From NCBI RefSeq assembly GCF_014253065.1, contig NZ_JACLZK010000001.1:868001-932000 (forward strand): DNA of 64,000 nucleotides. The letters are read 5' to 3'. Under the pieces are notes generated by a model that did no database searches, had not been told where the DNA came from, and saw only the letters and a list, made by a program, of their open reading frames with translations. The translations under genes and the position numbers were made by a program. The first letter of the stretch is position 1; every line of letters begins with the position of its first letter. The stretch is from Campylobacter massiliensis. Its GTDB lineage: Bacteria; Campylobacterota; Campylobacteria; Campylobacterales; Campylobacteraceae. Below are positions 35,902 to 44,948 of this stretch, piece by piece.

Positions 35902-36435
35902 CTACCTACACTCCAGCTTCGTTATCGTTTGGGTATTTGCGAAGTACGACGGGTACGGCATCGAAACGCTAAAATTTCGTATTTGTTTAGGCGCGATATT
36001 TTTAGCGACGCTAGCGGTGATCTCCGCGACGTTTGAGCGCTCGTCGCCGCGCGAAAAGAGCGATAATCCGCTAGGCTTAAAGATGGAGCCCGCGATCGTC
36101 TCCTTGCTCACGGGGTTGTTGATGAGTTTGACGGTCAGATCGCAGTTTGCGATGCTAAACTCGCCCGTATTTCGCAGCGAGCCCTTAAACACGATGGTTT
36201 CGTTTCTTAGCACGCGGTGGCCGGAAAATTCCATGAGCACGGCCTTTTTGGTGTATTTATCCACGATCATCATGAAAAAATATCCGAGCATCAGTGTAGA
36301 TACGACGTTTATCGCGACATAAATTTTAAAAAATTTCGGGTTTTTTTCGCCGCGCGATATCAGCGCAAAAAGCATTGATAGTAGCGCCAAAACCGCAATC
36401 GCGATGAAGTGAAATATATTAAAATACCCTTCCAT
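35902..36435 (-). CDS. DUF2393 membrane protein, second of a pair
   Basis: 177 residues. Two N-terminal membrane helices (FHFIAIAVLALLSMLFAL and IYVAINVVSTLMLGYFFMMI) are followed by a periplasmic beta-sandwich domain with FKGSLRNTGEFSIANCDLTV, as in DUF2393 proteins of Campylobacter and Helicobacter. The function is unknown. The start is at 36435, where TGATG joins it to the previous gene; three in-frame codons upstream also begin with Met but lie inside that gene. The paired arrangement near his genes is common in campylobacters. Confidence 0.8.
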   Translation of the reverse strand: MEGYFNIFHFIAIAVLALLSMLFALISRGEKNPKFFKIYVAINVVSTLMLGYFFMMIVDKYTKKAVLMEFSGHRVLRNETIVFKGSLRNTGEFSIANCDLTVKLINNPVSKETIAGSIFKPSGLSLFSRGDERSNVAEITASVAKNIAPKQIRNFSVSMPYPSYFANTQTITKLECR

Positions 36436-36962
36436 CAAAAGCACTCCGAGCTCGTCGTGACGTTGTAGTCCTGCGCGCGAAAGTTATTTACCGCGTGCGT
36501 GATCTCGCGCGTTGCATTTACGTCTAACGCGTCTTTTAGCACGATATTTTCTCTCAAAAACGGCTTTAGCTCGTTTGCGTATCGGCGCAGCGTATTGCCC
36601 GAGTTTTTATAAAAGCTAAGGCCGATTTTGCAGTAGTTAAACGGCTTTTTCGAGAGATTTGTTAGGCGCAGATCCACAAGCAGCGTGTTTGAGTACTCAA
36701 GCTGCTTGGTCAAGACTAGCTCGAGCGAGCGGGTTCGCAGATTTTCGTCTAAAAGCTTAGGCATAAAATACGCCCCGCATCCAAGTCCCGCGATAGTGAC
36801 GATCATCAGCGCAAAGCCTGCAAAATAGGACTTTGACGCGATATAAACGCAAAGCGAAACGAGCGCTAAAAAGGTCAAAAACATCCAGATATAGGCGGCA
36901 AAATCCACCCAGCTAAGGTGCGTCAGATAGAAATTTAAGCCCTGTTTTAGTTCGTTTATCAT
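36435..36962 (-). CDS. DUF2393 membrane protein, first of a pair
   Basis: 175 residues with the same layout as its neighbour: helices at about residues 18-42 and 48-68 (IWMFLTFLALVSLCVYIA, FAGFALMIVTIAGLGCGAYF), then a periplasmic domain (LLVDLRLTNLSKKPFNYCKI). The two proteins probably arose by duplication and may form a complex. No enzymatic motif is visible. It lies 79 bases downstream of hisIE in the same direction. Confidence 0.8.
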   Translation of the reverse strand: MINELKQGLNFYLTHLSWVDFAAYIWMFLTFLALVSLCVYIASKSYFAGFALMIVTIAGLGCGAYFMPKLLDENLRTRSLELVLTKQLEYSNTLLVDLRLTNLSKKPFNYCKIGLSFYKNSGNTLRRYANELKPFLRENIVLKDALDVNATREITHAVNNFRAQDYNVTTSSECF

Positions 36963-37041
36963 CTTGCCTCTTTGCTTTGTTTGCCTTGCGGCGAGCCAAA
37001 TTTGAAGTCCGCCTGCATAAAGCGTGCCAAATTTGACCGAC

Positions 37042-37920
37042 CTAGCCTTTTCGCGAGTTTTTTTCCTCGATACCGCTTAGTCCGAAACGGCGCGCGAGCT
37101 CGGCTTTGATGCGGTCAGGATGAATGCCGTGCAGCGCCAACGCCACTAGCGAGTGAAAACATAGATCCGCCGCCTCGTAGACAATCTCCTCGGTCGGCGT
37201 TTTTGGCTTTTGGTTTTGAGGCGTCTCGGTTTGGCTGTTTTGGTTTGCGGCGTTTTCGTTTGAAATTTTAGCAAAATTTTCGTTTTGGGTTAAATTTGAC
37301 GAAATTTGACCGCCGTTTGCGGCAGAGCTAAACTGCGCAATTTCATTTTTGCGCGCCGAGGCATCCTTGCATGCCATCACTAGCTCCGTAGCCTCCTCGC
37401 CGACTTTTTTTAGGATCGCGTTTTCGCCCTTTTTAAACAGGCTAGCGACGTATGAAGTCTGCGGATCGGCGTTTAGCTTGCGGTCTAATATCGCGTGATA
37501 AACATCGTCGATTATGCCGTAGATCGGCCTTTTGGCTTGGTTCAAATTTTGCTCTTGCGTCAAATTTTGCCCGTCGGCGCTGATTAAATTTGACTCGCCG
37601 CCGTCCCCCGAAATCTTTCTAAAAAAGCACGATTTTGCGCCGGTGTGGCACGCTACGCCGCCGTTTTGAACGACTTTGAGCAGTATCGTGTCGTTGTCGC
37701 AGTCAAGGAAAATCTCGTCTATAGCCTGCGTATTTCCGCTCTCCTCGCCCTTTTTCCAGATGCGGTTTTTCGTGCGCGAAAAATAGTGCGCAAAGCCCGT
37801 TTTTAGGCTCAAATTTAGCGCCTCTTCATTCATATAAGCAAGCATTAAAACCTCGCCGCTCGAGCTTTCTTGCACGACGGCTGGCAAAAGGCCGCCCACT
37901 TTTTCCCAATCTATTTTCAT
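37042..37920 (-). CDS. hisI: HisIE bifunctional histidine-biosynthesis enzyme with Asn/Gln-rich insertions
   Basis: The N-terminal part is phosphoribosyl-AMP cyclohydrolase: [35 protein letters not shown], the metal ligands DCDND and GVACHTG. The C-terminal part is phosphoribosyl-ATP pyrophosphatase: [31 protein letters not shown] and [17 protein letters not shown]. The linker between domains is a polar, Asn/Gln-rich stretch. More strikingly, a second such stretch of about 50 residues (roughly 195-243, [15 protein letters not shown] and onward) splits the pyrophosphatase domain between two helices that normally follow directly ([11 protein letters not shown]). The frame is intact at 292 codons. 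It catalyses steps two and three of histidine synthesis. Confidence 0.92.
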   Translation of the reverse strand: MKIDWEKVGGLLPAVVQESSSGEVLMLAYMNEEALNLSLKTGFAHYFSRTKNRIWKKGEESGNTQAIDEIFLDCDNDTILLKVVQNGGVACHTGAKSCFFRKISGDGGESNLISADGQNLTQEQNLNQAKRPIYGIIDDVYHAILDRKLNADPQTSYVASLFKKGENAILKKVGEEATELVMACKDASARKNEIAQFSSAANGGQISSNLTQNENFAKISNENAANQNSQTETPQNQKPKTPTEEIVYEAADLCFHSLVALALHGIHPDRIKAELARRFGLSGIEEKNSRKG

Positions 37921-38000
37921 TTTATTTCCTTTTCGGCCGCGGATTTGGCTTGGCGTGCAAGCAAATTTTAGCTATACGAGGGATTTTACCGCCAATCGTC

Positions 38001-38043
38001 TTAAATTTAGCGAATTTTTTTATTTTACTCGCCGAGACCCGCA
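38001..38043 (+). repeat. Dispersed intergenic repeat, 3' part only (copy 1)
   Basis: TTAAATTTAGCG, a T-run, and TTTTACTCGCCGAGACCCGCA match the right-hand part of the full copies at 38499, 48061 and 52529. Confidence 0.55.
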
Positions 38044-38169
38044 ACTTTATGGTGCTAAATTTATTTTTCAAATTTGTCGCATCATTAAAAACTATTTTAC
38101 TTCTTTGTTAAGTGGAAGGGTTTAAATTATATTCCGATTTTACTCTACAGTTTTCTTTTTCTTTCCTTT

Positions 38170-38349
38170 GGGAGAGGAGGGTCTACTTACGGTCTGCTTA
38201 CAGCTACGAGCGAAGCGGTCTAAGCCCATAGGGCGACGGTAGCAAACGTAGTGAAGCTAAAGTAGAGCGTCGCCTTCCTTTGCGTCGTGCTATGCACTCG
38301 CCTTGTGCTTGCATTCTCTTTGAGAGCTGCCGAAGGCAGACCCTCTCCC
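38170..38349. repeat. 180-bp MITE-like element with inverted ends
   Basis: The ends are GGGAGAGGAGGGTCT (38170-38184) and AGACCCTCTCCC (38338-38349), an imperfect 12-bp inverted repeat. The interior has several short dyads and the CTGCTTACAGCTACGAGCG word shared with the insertion in the IS256 gene. Nothing in it looks coding. The 37921-38782 gap otherwise holds repeat copies 1 and 2 and an inverted copy of the same word near 38665. Confidence 0.5.
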
Positions 38350-38498
38350 GTCTACTTGTGGCTGCTAGCGCAGCGACGCAGAAGCCCTCTCTAAAACCTA
38401 CTGCACGTGAGAAGTTGTTGCGCTATGCGCAGGTTTATCTGGCGCTAATGCGCCGCACGGTTTTAAATTTTACAAGGGGCAAAATTTGACGTTTTCAA

Positions 38499-38610
38499 GA
38501 TACGGGTCTCGGCGGGTAAAATTTGAAGTTAAATTTATAAATTTAGCCAAATTTGACTTCAAATTTGAGTATAAAACGATAAGGCGAAGTATCGCGAGAT
38601 GGATTTTTAC
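38499..38610 (-). repeat. Dispersed intergenic repeat, full copy (copy 2)
   Basis: Read on the minus strand it runs ATCCATCTC, ATACTTCGCCTTATCG, TACTCAAATTTGAAGTCAAA, an AT-rich spacer, then TTTTACCCGCCGAGACCCG. It aligns along its length with the copy at 52529-52626 and, with a shorter spacer, at 48061-48130. Confidence 0.7.
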
Positions 38611-38782
38611 TTCGCTATGCTCGTAACGCTAAAGCGAGAAAAGGCTTTGCTTCCCTTACGGTCGCAGCTGTAAGCAGAAGCGACGTAAAAATTTAGCGTA
38701 GGCTGGAGAAAGTAGTCCGCCGAGCTAAATTTTTACTAGCTCCGTTAAAGACGATCGCGAGACAAGCCGCTTCAAGCAAAAG

Positions 38783-39886
38783 TTATTGCGTTATCGCGCT
38801 TTGCTTCGCCTTATCCTTCGTATCTACCCAGATATTTGGCACCGCTCCGCCGGGCGTTAAAAATATCTTCGCGTCGTTGTTTTCGCGTAGCGCCTCGTTA
38901 AATTTACCCTGCGTCTCGATCTGCTTTAAATTTAGCAAATTTTGATCGAGGCTTTTTGCGACCTCTTTGTTTGCGTAGGCTTGCGCGTCGGCTTCGATCT
39001 TAGCAGCATCCGCACGACCCTGAGCCTCGATGATGGCGGCCTTTGCCGTACCTTCTGCGAGGGCTGCTTTTTTGAGCGCCTCTTGATTTGCGCGCTCTAC
39101 TTCGTATTTGGTTCGCTCGGCCTCTTGCTTAGCGATTTGTACGCGCTCGATCTGCTCTTTTACCTTTTCAGGCAAGATAATCTCGCGCAGCTGCACGGTT
39201 AGCAGCTCGACGGGTTTATTCGGTTGCGCGTCGATATCCTTGCGGATACCCTCGTCGATAGCCGTGGCTAGGTCGTTTCGCTTCGTCGGTAGCTCCTCGG
39301 CGGTGTATTTACCCGCGATGCTGCGCACAACGTCGCGTACGACGGGATCGACGATCTTGTTTTCCCAGCTAAGCCCCCAAGACGCGATCGTTTGAGGCGC
39401 ATTTTCCGGATTTAGGCGGTACTGCACGGTGATGTCGATGCTAACAGGCAAGTTTCTCGCGTCCAAAACGGAGATCGAGTTTTTGCGTATGATGCCCGCT
39501 TGAGCCTGTGCGCCGTACTTTTGCGCAGCCTCGCCCATATCTTCGCCTGACGTGTAGTTGATGAGGCGAACGCGCGTATCGACTACGATGACCTTTTGCA
39601 AGAACGGGATAAAGAAGTGCAGTCCCGGCTGCATCGGAGACGGGTCGTATTTACCCAAATTTGATTTGATGCCCACTTCGCCCGAGTTTATCGTGACGAA
39701 AGGCTGCGTGAGCGCGATCACGGCCACGAGCGCGATGATGACGTAGGCAAAGGCCGAAATTTTGCCAAATCCTTTAAAATCAGGCGTTTTAAAATTTACT
39801 TTTGGGCCTTTACTCTCGCCGCCGTTATCGTCTCCGCCGCCGGAGCCTCGTTTTTTATTAAAATAATCATTCAAATCTGCTGGCAT
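38783..39886 (-). CDS. SPFH/band-7 (prohibitin/HflK-like) membrane protein
   Basis: 367 residues. A polar, Gly-rich start (residues 11-28) precedes one membrane helix (ISAFAYVIIALVAVIAL, about 43-60). The SPFH domain begins with TINSGEVGIKSNLGKYDPSP and PGLHFFIPFLQKV, and a long charged coiled coil follows (QEAERTKYEVERANQEALKK). Such proteins form membrane microdomain cages and often regulate FtsH-type proteases. No NfeD or FtsH gene lies next to it. It ends 8 bases from ilvE (same direction) and is probably co-transcribed with it. Confidence 0.88.
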   Translation of the reverse strand: MPADLNDYFNKKRGSGGGDDNGGESKGPKVNFKTPDFKGFGKISAFAYVIIALVAVIALTQPFVTINSGEVGIKSNLGKYDPSPMQPGLHFFIPFLQKVIVVDTRVRLINYTSGEDMGEAAQKYGAQAQAGIIRKNSISVLDARNLPVSIDITVQYRLNPENAPQTIASWGLSWENKIVDPVVRDVVRSIAGKYTAEELPTKRNDLATAIDEGIRKDIDAQPNKPVELLTVQLREIILPEKVKEQIERVQIAKQEAERTKYEVERANQEALKKAALAEGTAKAAIIEAQGRADAAKIEADAQAYANKEVAKSLDQNLLNLKQIETQGKFNEALRENNDAKIFLTPGGAVPNIWVDTKDKAKQSAITQ

Positions 39887-39894
39887 TTCGTTCC

Positions 39895-40809
39895 TTAAAT
39901 GTAAGTTAGCATCGAGGCGTATTTTGGATTGCGTCCGTAAACTACGTCAAAATACGCGTCTTGTAGGCGTTTAGTTACCGCTCCGCGCTCGCCCGCGCCG
40001 ATAACGCGGTTGTCGATATTGCTTATCGGAGTGACCTCGGCCGCCGTACCCGTGAAAAACGCCTCGTCCGCAGTGTATGCGCGGTCGCGAGTGATGCGCT
40101 CTCTGCGCACCTCGATGCCTAGATCGTGAGCGATTTTGATGACGGTGTCTTGCGTGATGCTAGCTAGGCTGCTGTCGTTTGGAGGAGTGATTAGCGCGCC
40201 GTTTTCCACGATGAAAAAGCACTCGCCCGGCCCCTCTGAGATGTAGCCCTCGCTATCAAGTAGCAACGCCTCGTCGTAGCCCGCCTCTTTGGCTTCGTAG
40301 TTTGCCATTTGCGAGCAGAGGTAGTTCGAGCTTGATTTCGCGCGGCTCATTTGGCCGCCGACGTTTAGTTTAGCAAAGCTCGAAATTTTCACGCGGATGC
40401 CTTTTTTAAGCCCCTCTTCACCTAGATATGCACCCCACTCCCATGCGGCGATTGCCGTATTTACGGGGGCTTTGGTGTGAGCTAGACCCATGATGCCGTA
40501 GCCTAGGTAAACGATCGGCCGCAGATAGACATTTGATTTAAAATTATTTGCGCGAAGCAGCTCGACCTGCGCGTCTTCAAGCTCTTTTTGCGTGTATTTG
40601 ACGTTTAGGATCGTCATTTTGGCTGATTTTAGCAGGCGCGCGGTGTGATCGCTAAGGCGAAATATCGCTAAGCCCTTATCCGTCATATAGGCTCTCGTGC
40701 CCTCAAATACGGCGTTTGCATAGTGAAGCGAGTGGGTTAGGACATGAACTTTAGCGTCCTCCCATTTGACTAATTTTCCATCCATCCAGATAAATTCGGA
40801 AGGGTTCAT
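39895..40809 (-). CDS. ilvE: Branched-chain amino acid aminotransferase
   Basis: 304 residues, PLP-dependent fold-type IV. SEFIWMDGKLVKWEDAKVHV and HYANAVFEGTRAY are the family start, the PLP Lys stands in SRAKSSSNYLCSQ, and EGYISEGPGECFFIV and FFTGTAAEVTPI follow. It performs the last step of Val, Leu and Ile synthesis. The start at 40809 has AAGGAT before it; the in-frame extension to 40935 is unlike the family and is intergenic. Confidence 0.95.
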   Translation of the reverse strand: MNPSEFIWMDGKLVKWEDAKVHVLTHSLHYANAVFEGTRAYMTDKGLAIFRLSDHTARLLKSAKMTILNVKYTQKELEDAQVELLRANNFKSNVYLRPIVYLGYGIMGLAHTKAPVNTAIAAWEWGAYLGEEGLKKGIRVKISSFAKLNVGGQMSRAKSSSNYLCSQMANYEAKEAGYDEALLLDSEGYISEGPGECFFIVENGALITPPNDSSLASITQDTVIKIAHDLGIEVRRERITRDRAYTADEAFFTGTAAEVTPISNIDNRVIGAGERGAVTKRLQDAYFDVVYGRNPKYASMLTYI

Positions 40810-40940
40810 TTGGCATCCTTTTTTATAAAATTTGCTGAGTGTAGCTAAAATATCTTTAAAATTTAATATCCAAGGCCAAATTTGGCTCTGTTTGCGGTCA
40901 AATTTACGCACTTTTTGTGAGACTTTTTGAGTCACTTAGG

Positions 40941-40976
40941 GTCAAATTTGAATACAAAACGACGGGGCGAAGCATA
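40941..40976 (-). repeat. Dispersed intergenic repeat, 5' part only (copy 5)
   Basis: Read on the minus strand it gives ATGCTTCGCCCCGTCGTTTT, GTATTCAAATTTGA, matching the left-hand part of the full copies. Confidence 0.45.
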
Positions 40977-40988
40977 TGGCAAAAACTG

Positions 40989-41828
40989 CTATTTTTCTAA
41001 AATAATCCTAGTCGCAGCAGGATCTACGCACTCTTTATCCATTATAATTTCGCCTATCTCCCTTGCTCTTATCACGCCCGAGAGCGGGTTTTTCACGCTA
41101 GCTATGCCGCCTAAAATTTCTACGTCCACGCTTGAGTACTCAAAGGCTAGCGTGGTATCTAGCGTCTGGCAGCCGCGCAGTACGAGATTTTGCACGTAGC
41201 AAAGCCCCTGCAAGCTTTCTATCACGCAGTTTTCAAAGGTCACGTTTTTGCTGTTCCACGCGAGGTATTCGCCGCTGATGAAGCTGTTTCGCACGGTCAC
41301 GTTCTCGCAGTTCCAAAAAGCGTCTTTGCTAAGCAGTTTGCTATCCTCGACGAGCAGGTTCTTACAGCCGTCAAAGCCGTAGTTCCCGTCCAAATTTAGC
41401 CCGTAAACGCGCACGTTTTCGCAGTTCATCGCAAAATAATCCCCGCGCGCGCAGACGTTTTTTATTTCCACGTCCGCGCAGCTCCACAGCGTCTCCTCGG
41501 CCTGGGTCAAATTTACGTTTTCTAGCCTCACGTTTTGGCACCTGCGGAAGGATTTTGGCGCCTGGATTAGCGTATCTTTAAAGCTCACGTCTCGCGCGTA
41601 CCAGATGCCCGCGCGCGCCGTTTGCATCAAAAACCCGTCCTCCACGGCGACGTTTTTGATGTACCACAGCGGATATTTCCACTCGAAAGTGCAGTTTTTT
41701 AGGCGCAAATTTTGCCCGTGTTTTAGCGGGGACTCGCCTGCCGCAAACCCGCACCGCTCAAATTCCGCGTCCTTTGCGTCAAACATCGCGCGCTCGCCGA
41801 TAAATTTTTGCTCGACAAATTTTTGCAT
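40989..41828 (-). CDS. DUF3737 beta-helix protein
   Basis: 279 residues made of short repeats such as LRLKNCTFEWKYPLWYIKN, VRLENVNLTQAEETLWSC and VTVRNSFISGEYLAWNSKN, each predicting one turn of a right-handed beta-helix. This is the DUF3737 family, found in many gut and oral bacteria and often annotated only as hypothetical. There is no signal peptide, so it should be cytoplasmic. No catalytic residues are evident. It has no close gene neighbours; ilvE begins 180 bases downstream. Confidence 0.8.
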   Translation of the reverse strand: MQKFVEQKFIGERAMFDAKDAEFERCGFAAGESPLKHGQNLRLKNCTFEWKYPLWYIKNVAVEDGFLMQTARAGIWYARDVSFKDTLIQAPKSFRRCQNVRLENVNLTQAEETLWSCADVEIKNVCARGDYFAMNCENVRVYGLNLDGNYGFDGCKNLLVEDSKLLSKDAFWNCENVTVRNSFISGEYLAWNSKNVTFENCVIESLQGLCYVQNLVLRGCQTLDTTLAFEYSSVDVEILGGIASVKNPLSGVIRAREIGEIIMDKECVDPAATRIILEK

Positions 41829-41945
41829 ATTTCGCCTCCGTCGTTTTTGTTGATTATATCGGTTTTACGGCAACAAGGGTGTAAATTTTAAAAATCTGAG
41901 CAAAATTTATGAAGCAAACGGGTAAATTTAAGCAACAGTAAAAAT

Positions 41946-42001
41946 CCAAGCGTTCAGGCATTGCTATTGTCTTTCGGAGTCCTATTTTCCTAAACGCTTG
42001 G
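41946..42001. other. Long-loop hairpin in the DUF3737-assT gap
   Basis: CCAAGCGTT (41946-41954) pairs perfectly with AACGCTTGG (41993-42001), and AGG/CCT extends the stem after one mismatch. The loop is about 30 bases. No T-run follows on either side. The surrounding 41829-42200 stretch has no gene. Confidence 0.4.
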
Positions 42002-42200
42002 CAGGAAAAGGTAAGATTTAGACTAGCGCAAAGGATGGAAACGCGAGCCTAAATTTTACCTCTTACAAGATCAAATTTGATCTAAATTTAAAGCCTGCGA
42101 CCCGTCAAATTTGAGCGGGCAAATTTAACCCGGCCGCAAGCGCAAAATCCAAATTTACCAAAAGCGACCCCGAACCGAACCGGCCGGGAGCCGCTAAATT

Positions 42201-44048
42201 TTACTTCTCAAACGCCTTTTCTAGGCTAAACGGAAACGCTTGATAGCCCATCGCGTTTGTCATTTTGATTTCTATCGACGGCTCTTTTGCGCCCCATTCA
42301 AACTCGTTGATGTGAGGACTAGGCACGCCGACCGGGCGACCTTTGGCGATGTCAAACTGCATGCCCGCGACCGCGGAGTAAACCATCACGCTATCTAGGT
42401 CGTCTTGATACTGCGCAAGCGATGTAACAGAGCTGTACCACTCGCTACCGCGCTGTTTGCCGTATTCCCAGACCTGCTCGACGGTCTTGGCGTTCTCGTC
42501 GATTTTATAAACGACCGCGCGGGAGTATTTCATACCCGCCATCGCAGGCTGCTCCATACCGCGGGTGTCGCCGTTGTCAAAGACGGTGAGATACACTACG
42601 CCCTTTTTGGACTTGCTATCGATACGGAATGCCGTGTGCTGCGTCCACTGCCAGTCAAATCCGCCCTTCTCGCTCTCATATCCCGGGCATTTTGAGTATT
42701 CGTCCTCGCAGACTATTTTTTTGCCGTTTTTATCCACAGGCTGAAGCAAATAGCCCTTGAACTGATCTTTCCAGCCCTTGTGCGCGCCCATTATCCACTT
42801 GACTTTTTTGTCGCGGCCGATCTTGATGACGGCATCTTGGTGGCGGCTGGAGATGATGATACTATCATCAGACGGGTCGTAGTCCACGCTATTTACGTGC
42901 GCCCAGTTGCGTCCAGGGCCCGAACCCACGATGTCGCCCCATTTTTCGTTCGTATCCATCGCGGCTAGCTCGTCCGTGCTCGCGGTGTGGCCCGCCTTGC
43001 TAGCGTCGATATTTAAGCATACCGCGCCTTGGTCGAGCGTTTTTAGCACGATGTCGCGGTACGGATCTAAAATTTCATACAGCCTAAAATCATCTACGAC
43101 GTTGCCGTCTCTATCGACCTCTACGATGACGTCGCGCACGGTGCGGACGTTTTTGCCGTCGGCGCGCTTATAGTTGGCGTTTGCCGCGCGGAGGAAATAG
43201 TGTCCGTTTTGCGCCACGTCCATAGAGTGCGAGAAGTCGTTGTAGCCCGCAGGTAGCTCGCGGTTAAAGATTTCTCGTCCCATTATGTCGTATTTGGCGT
43301 ATCTTTGGCCATATCCCCACGTCATCGCGCCGTCGTCGTTTTGCTTAAAGCCCATCATGACGCCCGCGCTAAAGGGCTGCTTGAGGTCGTAAATTTTACT
43401 AGGTTCTAGATACCAGCGCACCTCGCCTTTGGTGTCTAGCACGAAGTTGTTTGGGCTGTAGTTCCACTCGATCGCGCCGCCTGCGGGGTTGTTCCACACG
43501 ACTTTGGTGCCCTTGCCGGTTTTATTTACGAAGTTATTTACGTAGTAAAGACGGTTAGCAAATTTCGCGCTCGGAGCTTTTACGACTTCGATTTTGTCAA
43601 ACAGCGCGCCCTTTTGAGACGGCATACCCGAGCTCTCTAGATAAATCGCCGGAGCGTAAATTTTATAGCTTTCTTTTACGTGCTCGGTTTGGCCCTTATA
43701 AATTTTATCATACTCGACCTCGACGGTATTTTGATAGTCGGGGTAGAGCCCGAAAACCGGGATTCCGCCGTGCGTGCGAAGGTGCTTGTCCGCGACTTTA
43801 TAGCTGATAACTTGACCGCCCGGTTTTGGCACGATAGTGACTTTCGCGTTTGCTAGCGTGTAGCCGCCGTTTTTGATCACCGCCGTTAGAGGCGCGGTGT
43901 CGTACGGGTTTACGACTACTTCGCCGATTTTACCCGGGATGCCGTAGTCGATGTGCGAGCCGCTAGGTCCGCCGATAGCTAGCGCGGCCGTGCTTAGACC
44001 GCCCAGAAGCGCCACAGCTAGCGCAAATGAGGAAAGAGTTCGCTTCAT
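42201..44048 (-). CDS. assT: Periplasmic arylsulfate sulfotransferase, first copy
   Basis: 615 residues with a Sec signal (LAVALLGGLSTAALA). AssT moves sulfate from one aryl sulfate to another phenol without PAPS. Visible marks are the N-terminal beta domain (GKIGEVVVNPYDTAPLTAVI), the propeller, NWAHVNSVDYDPSDD, the catalytic His in SSRHQ, and a Cys pair (VCEDEYSKCPG) matching the single conserved disulfide near the active site that DsbL forms. It diverges from dsbL-dsbI, giving the assT-dsbL-dsbI set known from uropathogenic E. coli. About half of its residues recur in the second copy at 49752. Confidence 0.93.
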   Translation of the reverse strand: MKRTLSSFALAVALLGGLSTAALAIGGPSGSHIDYGIPGKIGEVVVNPYDTAPLTAVIKNGGYTLANAKVTIVPKPGGQVISYKVADKHLRTHGGIPVFGLYPDYQNTVEVEYDKIYKGQTEHVKESYKIYAPAIYLESSGMPSQKGALFDKIEVVKAPSAKFANRLYYVNNFVNKTGKGTKVVWNNPAGGAIEWNYSPNNFVLDTKGEVRWYLEPSKIYDLKQPFSAGVMMGFKQNDDGAMTWGYGQRYAKYDIMGREIFNRELPAGYNDFSHSMDVAQNGHYFLRAANANYKRADGKNVRTVRDVIVEVDRDGNVVDDFRLYEILDPYRDIVLKTLDQGAVCLNIDASKAGHTASTDELAAMDTNEKWGDIVGSGPGRNWAHVNSVDYDPSDDSIIISSRHQDAVIKIGRDKKVKWIMGAHKGWKDQFKGYLLQPVDKNGKKIVCEDEYSKCPGYESEKGGFDWQWTQHTAFRIDSKSKKGVVYLTVFDNGDTRGMEQPAMAGMKYSRAVVYKIDENAKTVEQVWEYGKQRGSEWYSSVTSLAQYQDDLDSVMVYSAVAGMQFDIAKGRPVGVPSPHINEFEWGAKEPSIEIKMTNAMGYQAFPFSLEKAFEK

Positions 44049-44282
44049 CTTATTCTCCTTTGAATTGGTTTGATATCGTAATTTTAATCAACCTCGCTAA
44101 CGTAAAAATCACGCGTTTATTAAAACTAGCTTAATTATAAAAAATAATTTCAAATTTTAGCTTTTGCGCCAAAATTTAGCCGAAATTTCATAAATTTAAT
44201 CTAAAATTTATCTTAGCGTGAGTTTTGCGGCGGCGAGAGGATATAAAATTAACTCAAACGAAATCATTTTAAGGAGCACTCC

Positions 44283-44939
44283 ATGAACCTACTTTCTAAA
44301 TTTAGCAAAGGCTTTCTAGCAGTCGCGATGTTTGGCGCCATAAGCGCAGCCGCGTTTACCGAGGGCGAGGACTACGTCAAGCTAGAAAAACCGCTATCAG
44401 TAGAGCAAAACACGCTAGTTAAGGTCTTTAGCTACGCTTGCCCGTTTTGCTATAAATACGACAAAACCGTAACGCCAAAGGTAGTTGAGAAAATTTCCGG
44501 CTTAAAATACGTACCGTTTCATCTAAAAACCAAGGGCGAATACGGCGAGCTAGGAAGTAAAATTTTAGCCGTTTTAGCCGTAATGGACGAGGAAAAGGGC
44601 GTGAGCCTGCTAGATGAAAACTCGCTGTTTAAAAAGGCTAAATTTGCCTACTACAAAGCCTATCACGATCAAAAGCAGCGCTGGAGCGACGGCAAGGACG
44701 AGGCTGCGTTTTTAAAGACGGGGCTTGATGCGGCGGGTATCAGCGAAGCGGACTATCAAAAAAAGCTAGAGGATCCGAAAGTCGCCGAACTACTTAAAAA
44801 ATGGGACGAAAGCTACGACGTAGCCAAGATCCAAGGTGTGCCGGCCTTTGTCGTAAACGGCAAATACCTCATCATGACGAAGTCCATCAGCTCCATCGAC
44901 GGCATGGCGCAGCTAATAGAAGAGCTGCTCAAAAAATAG
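44283..44939 (+). CDS. dsbL: DsbL-type thiol-disulfide oxidase
   Basis: 218 residues with a signal peptide. The thioredoxin-fold active site is C53-P-F-C56, followed later by the cis-Pro loop GVPAFVV. DsbL is the dedicated oxidase that introduces the disulfide into AssT. The ATG has AAGGAG upstream. The gene is divergent from assT and 9 bases ahead of dsbI. A homologue with a CVHC site occurs at 48846. Confidence 0.92.
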   Translation: MNLLSKFSKGFLAVAMFGAISAAAFTEGEDYVKLEKPLSVEQNTLVKVFSYACPFCYKYDKTVTPKVVEKISGLKYVPFHLKTKGEYGELGSKILAVLAVMDEEKGVSLLDENSLFKKAKFAYYKAYHDQKQRWSDGKDEAAFLKTGLDAAGISEADYQKKLEDPKVAELLKKWDESYDVAKIQGVPAFVVNGKYLIMTKSISSIDGMAQLIEELLKK

Positions 44940-44948
44940 GGCGCGGGC

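Noticed and set aside
38280-38489. A 69-codon plus-strand frame between hisIE and the SPFH gene
   Set aside because: It runs across the inverted-repeat element, is Cys- and Arg-rich by chance and has no ribosome site.
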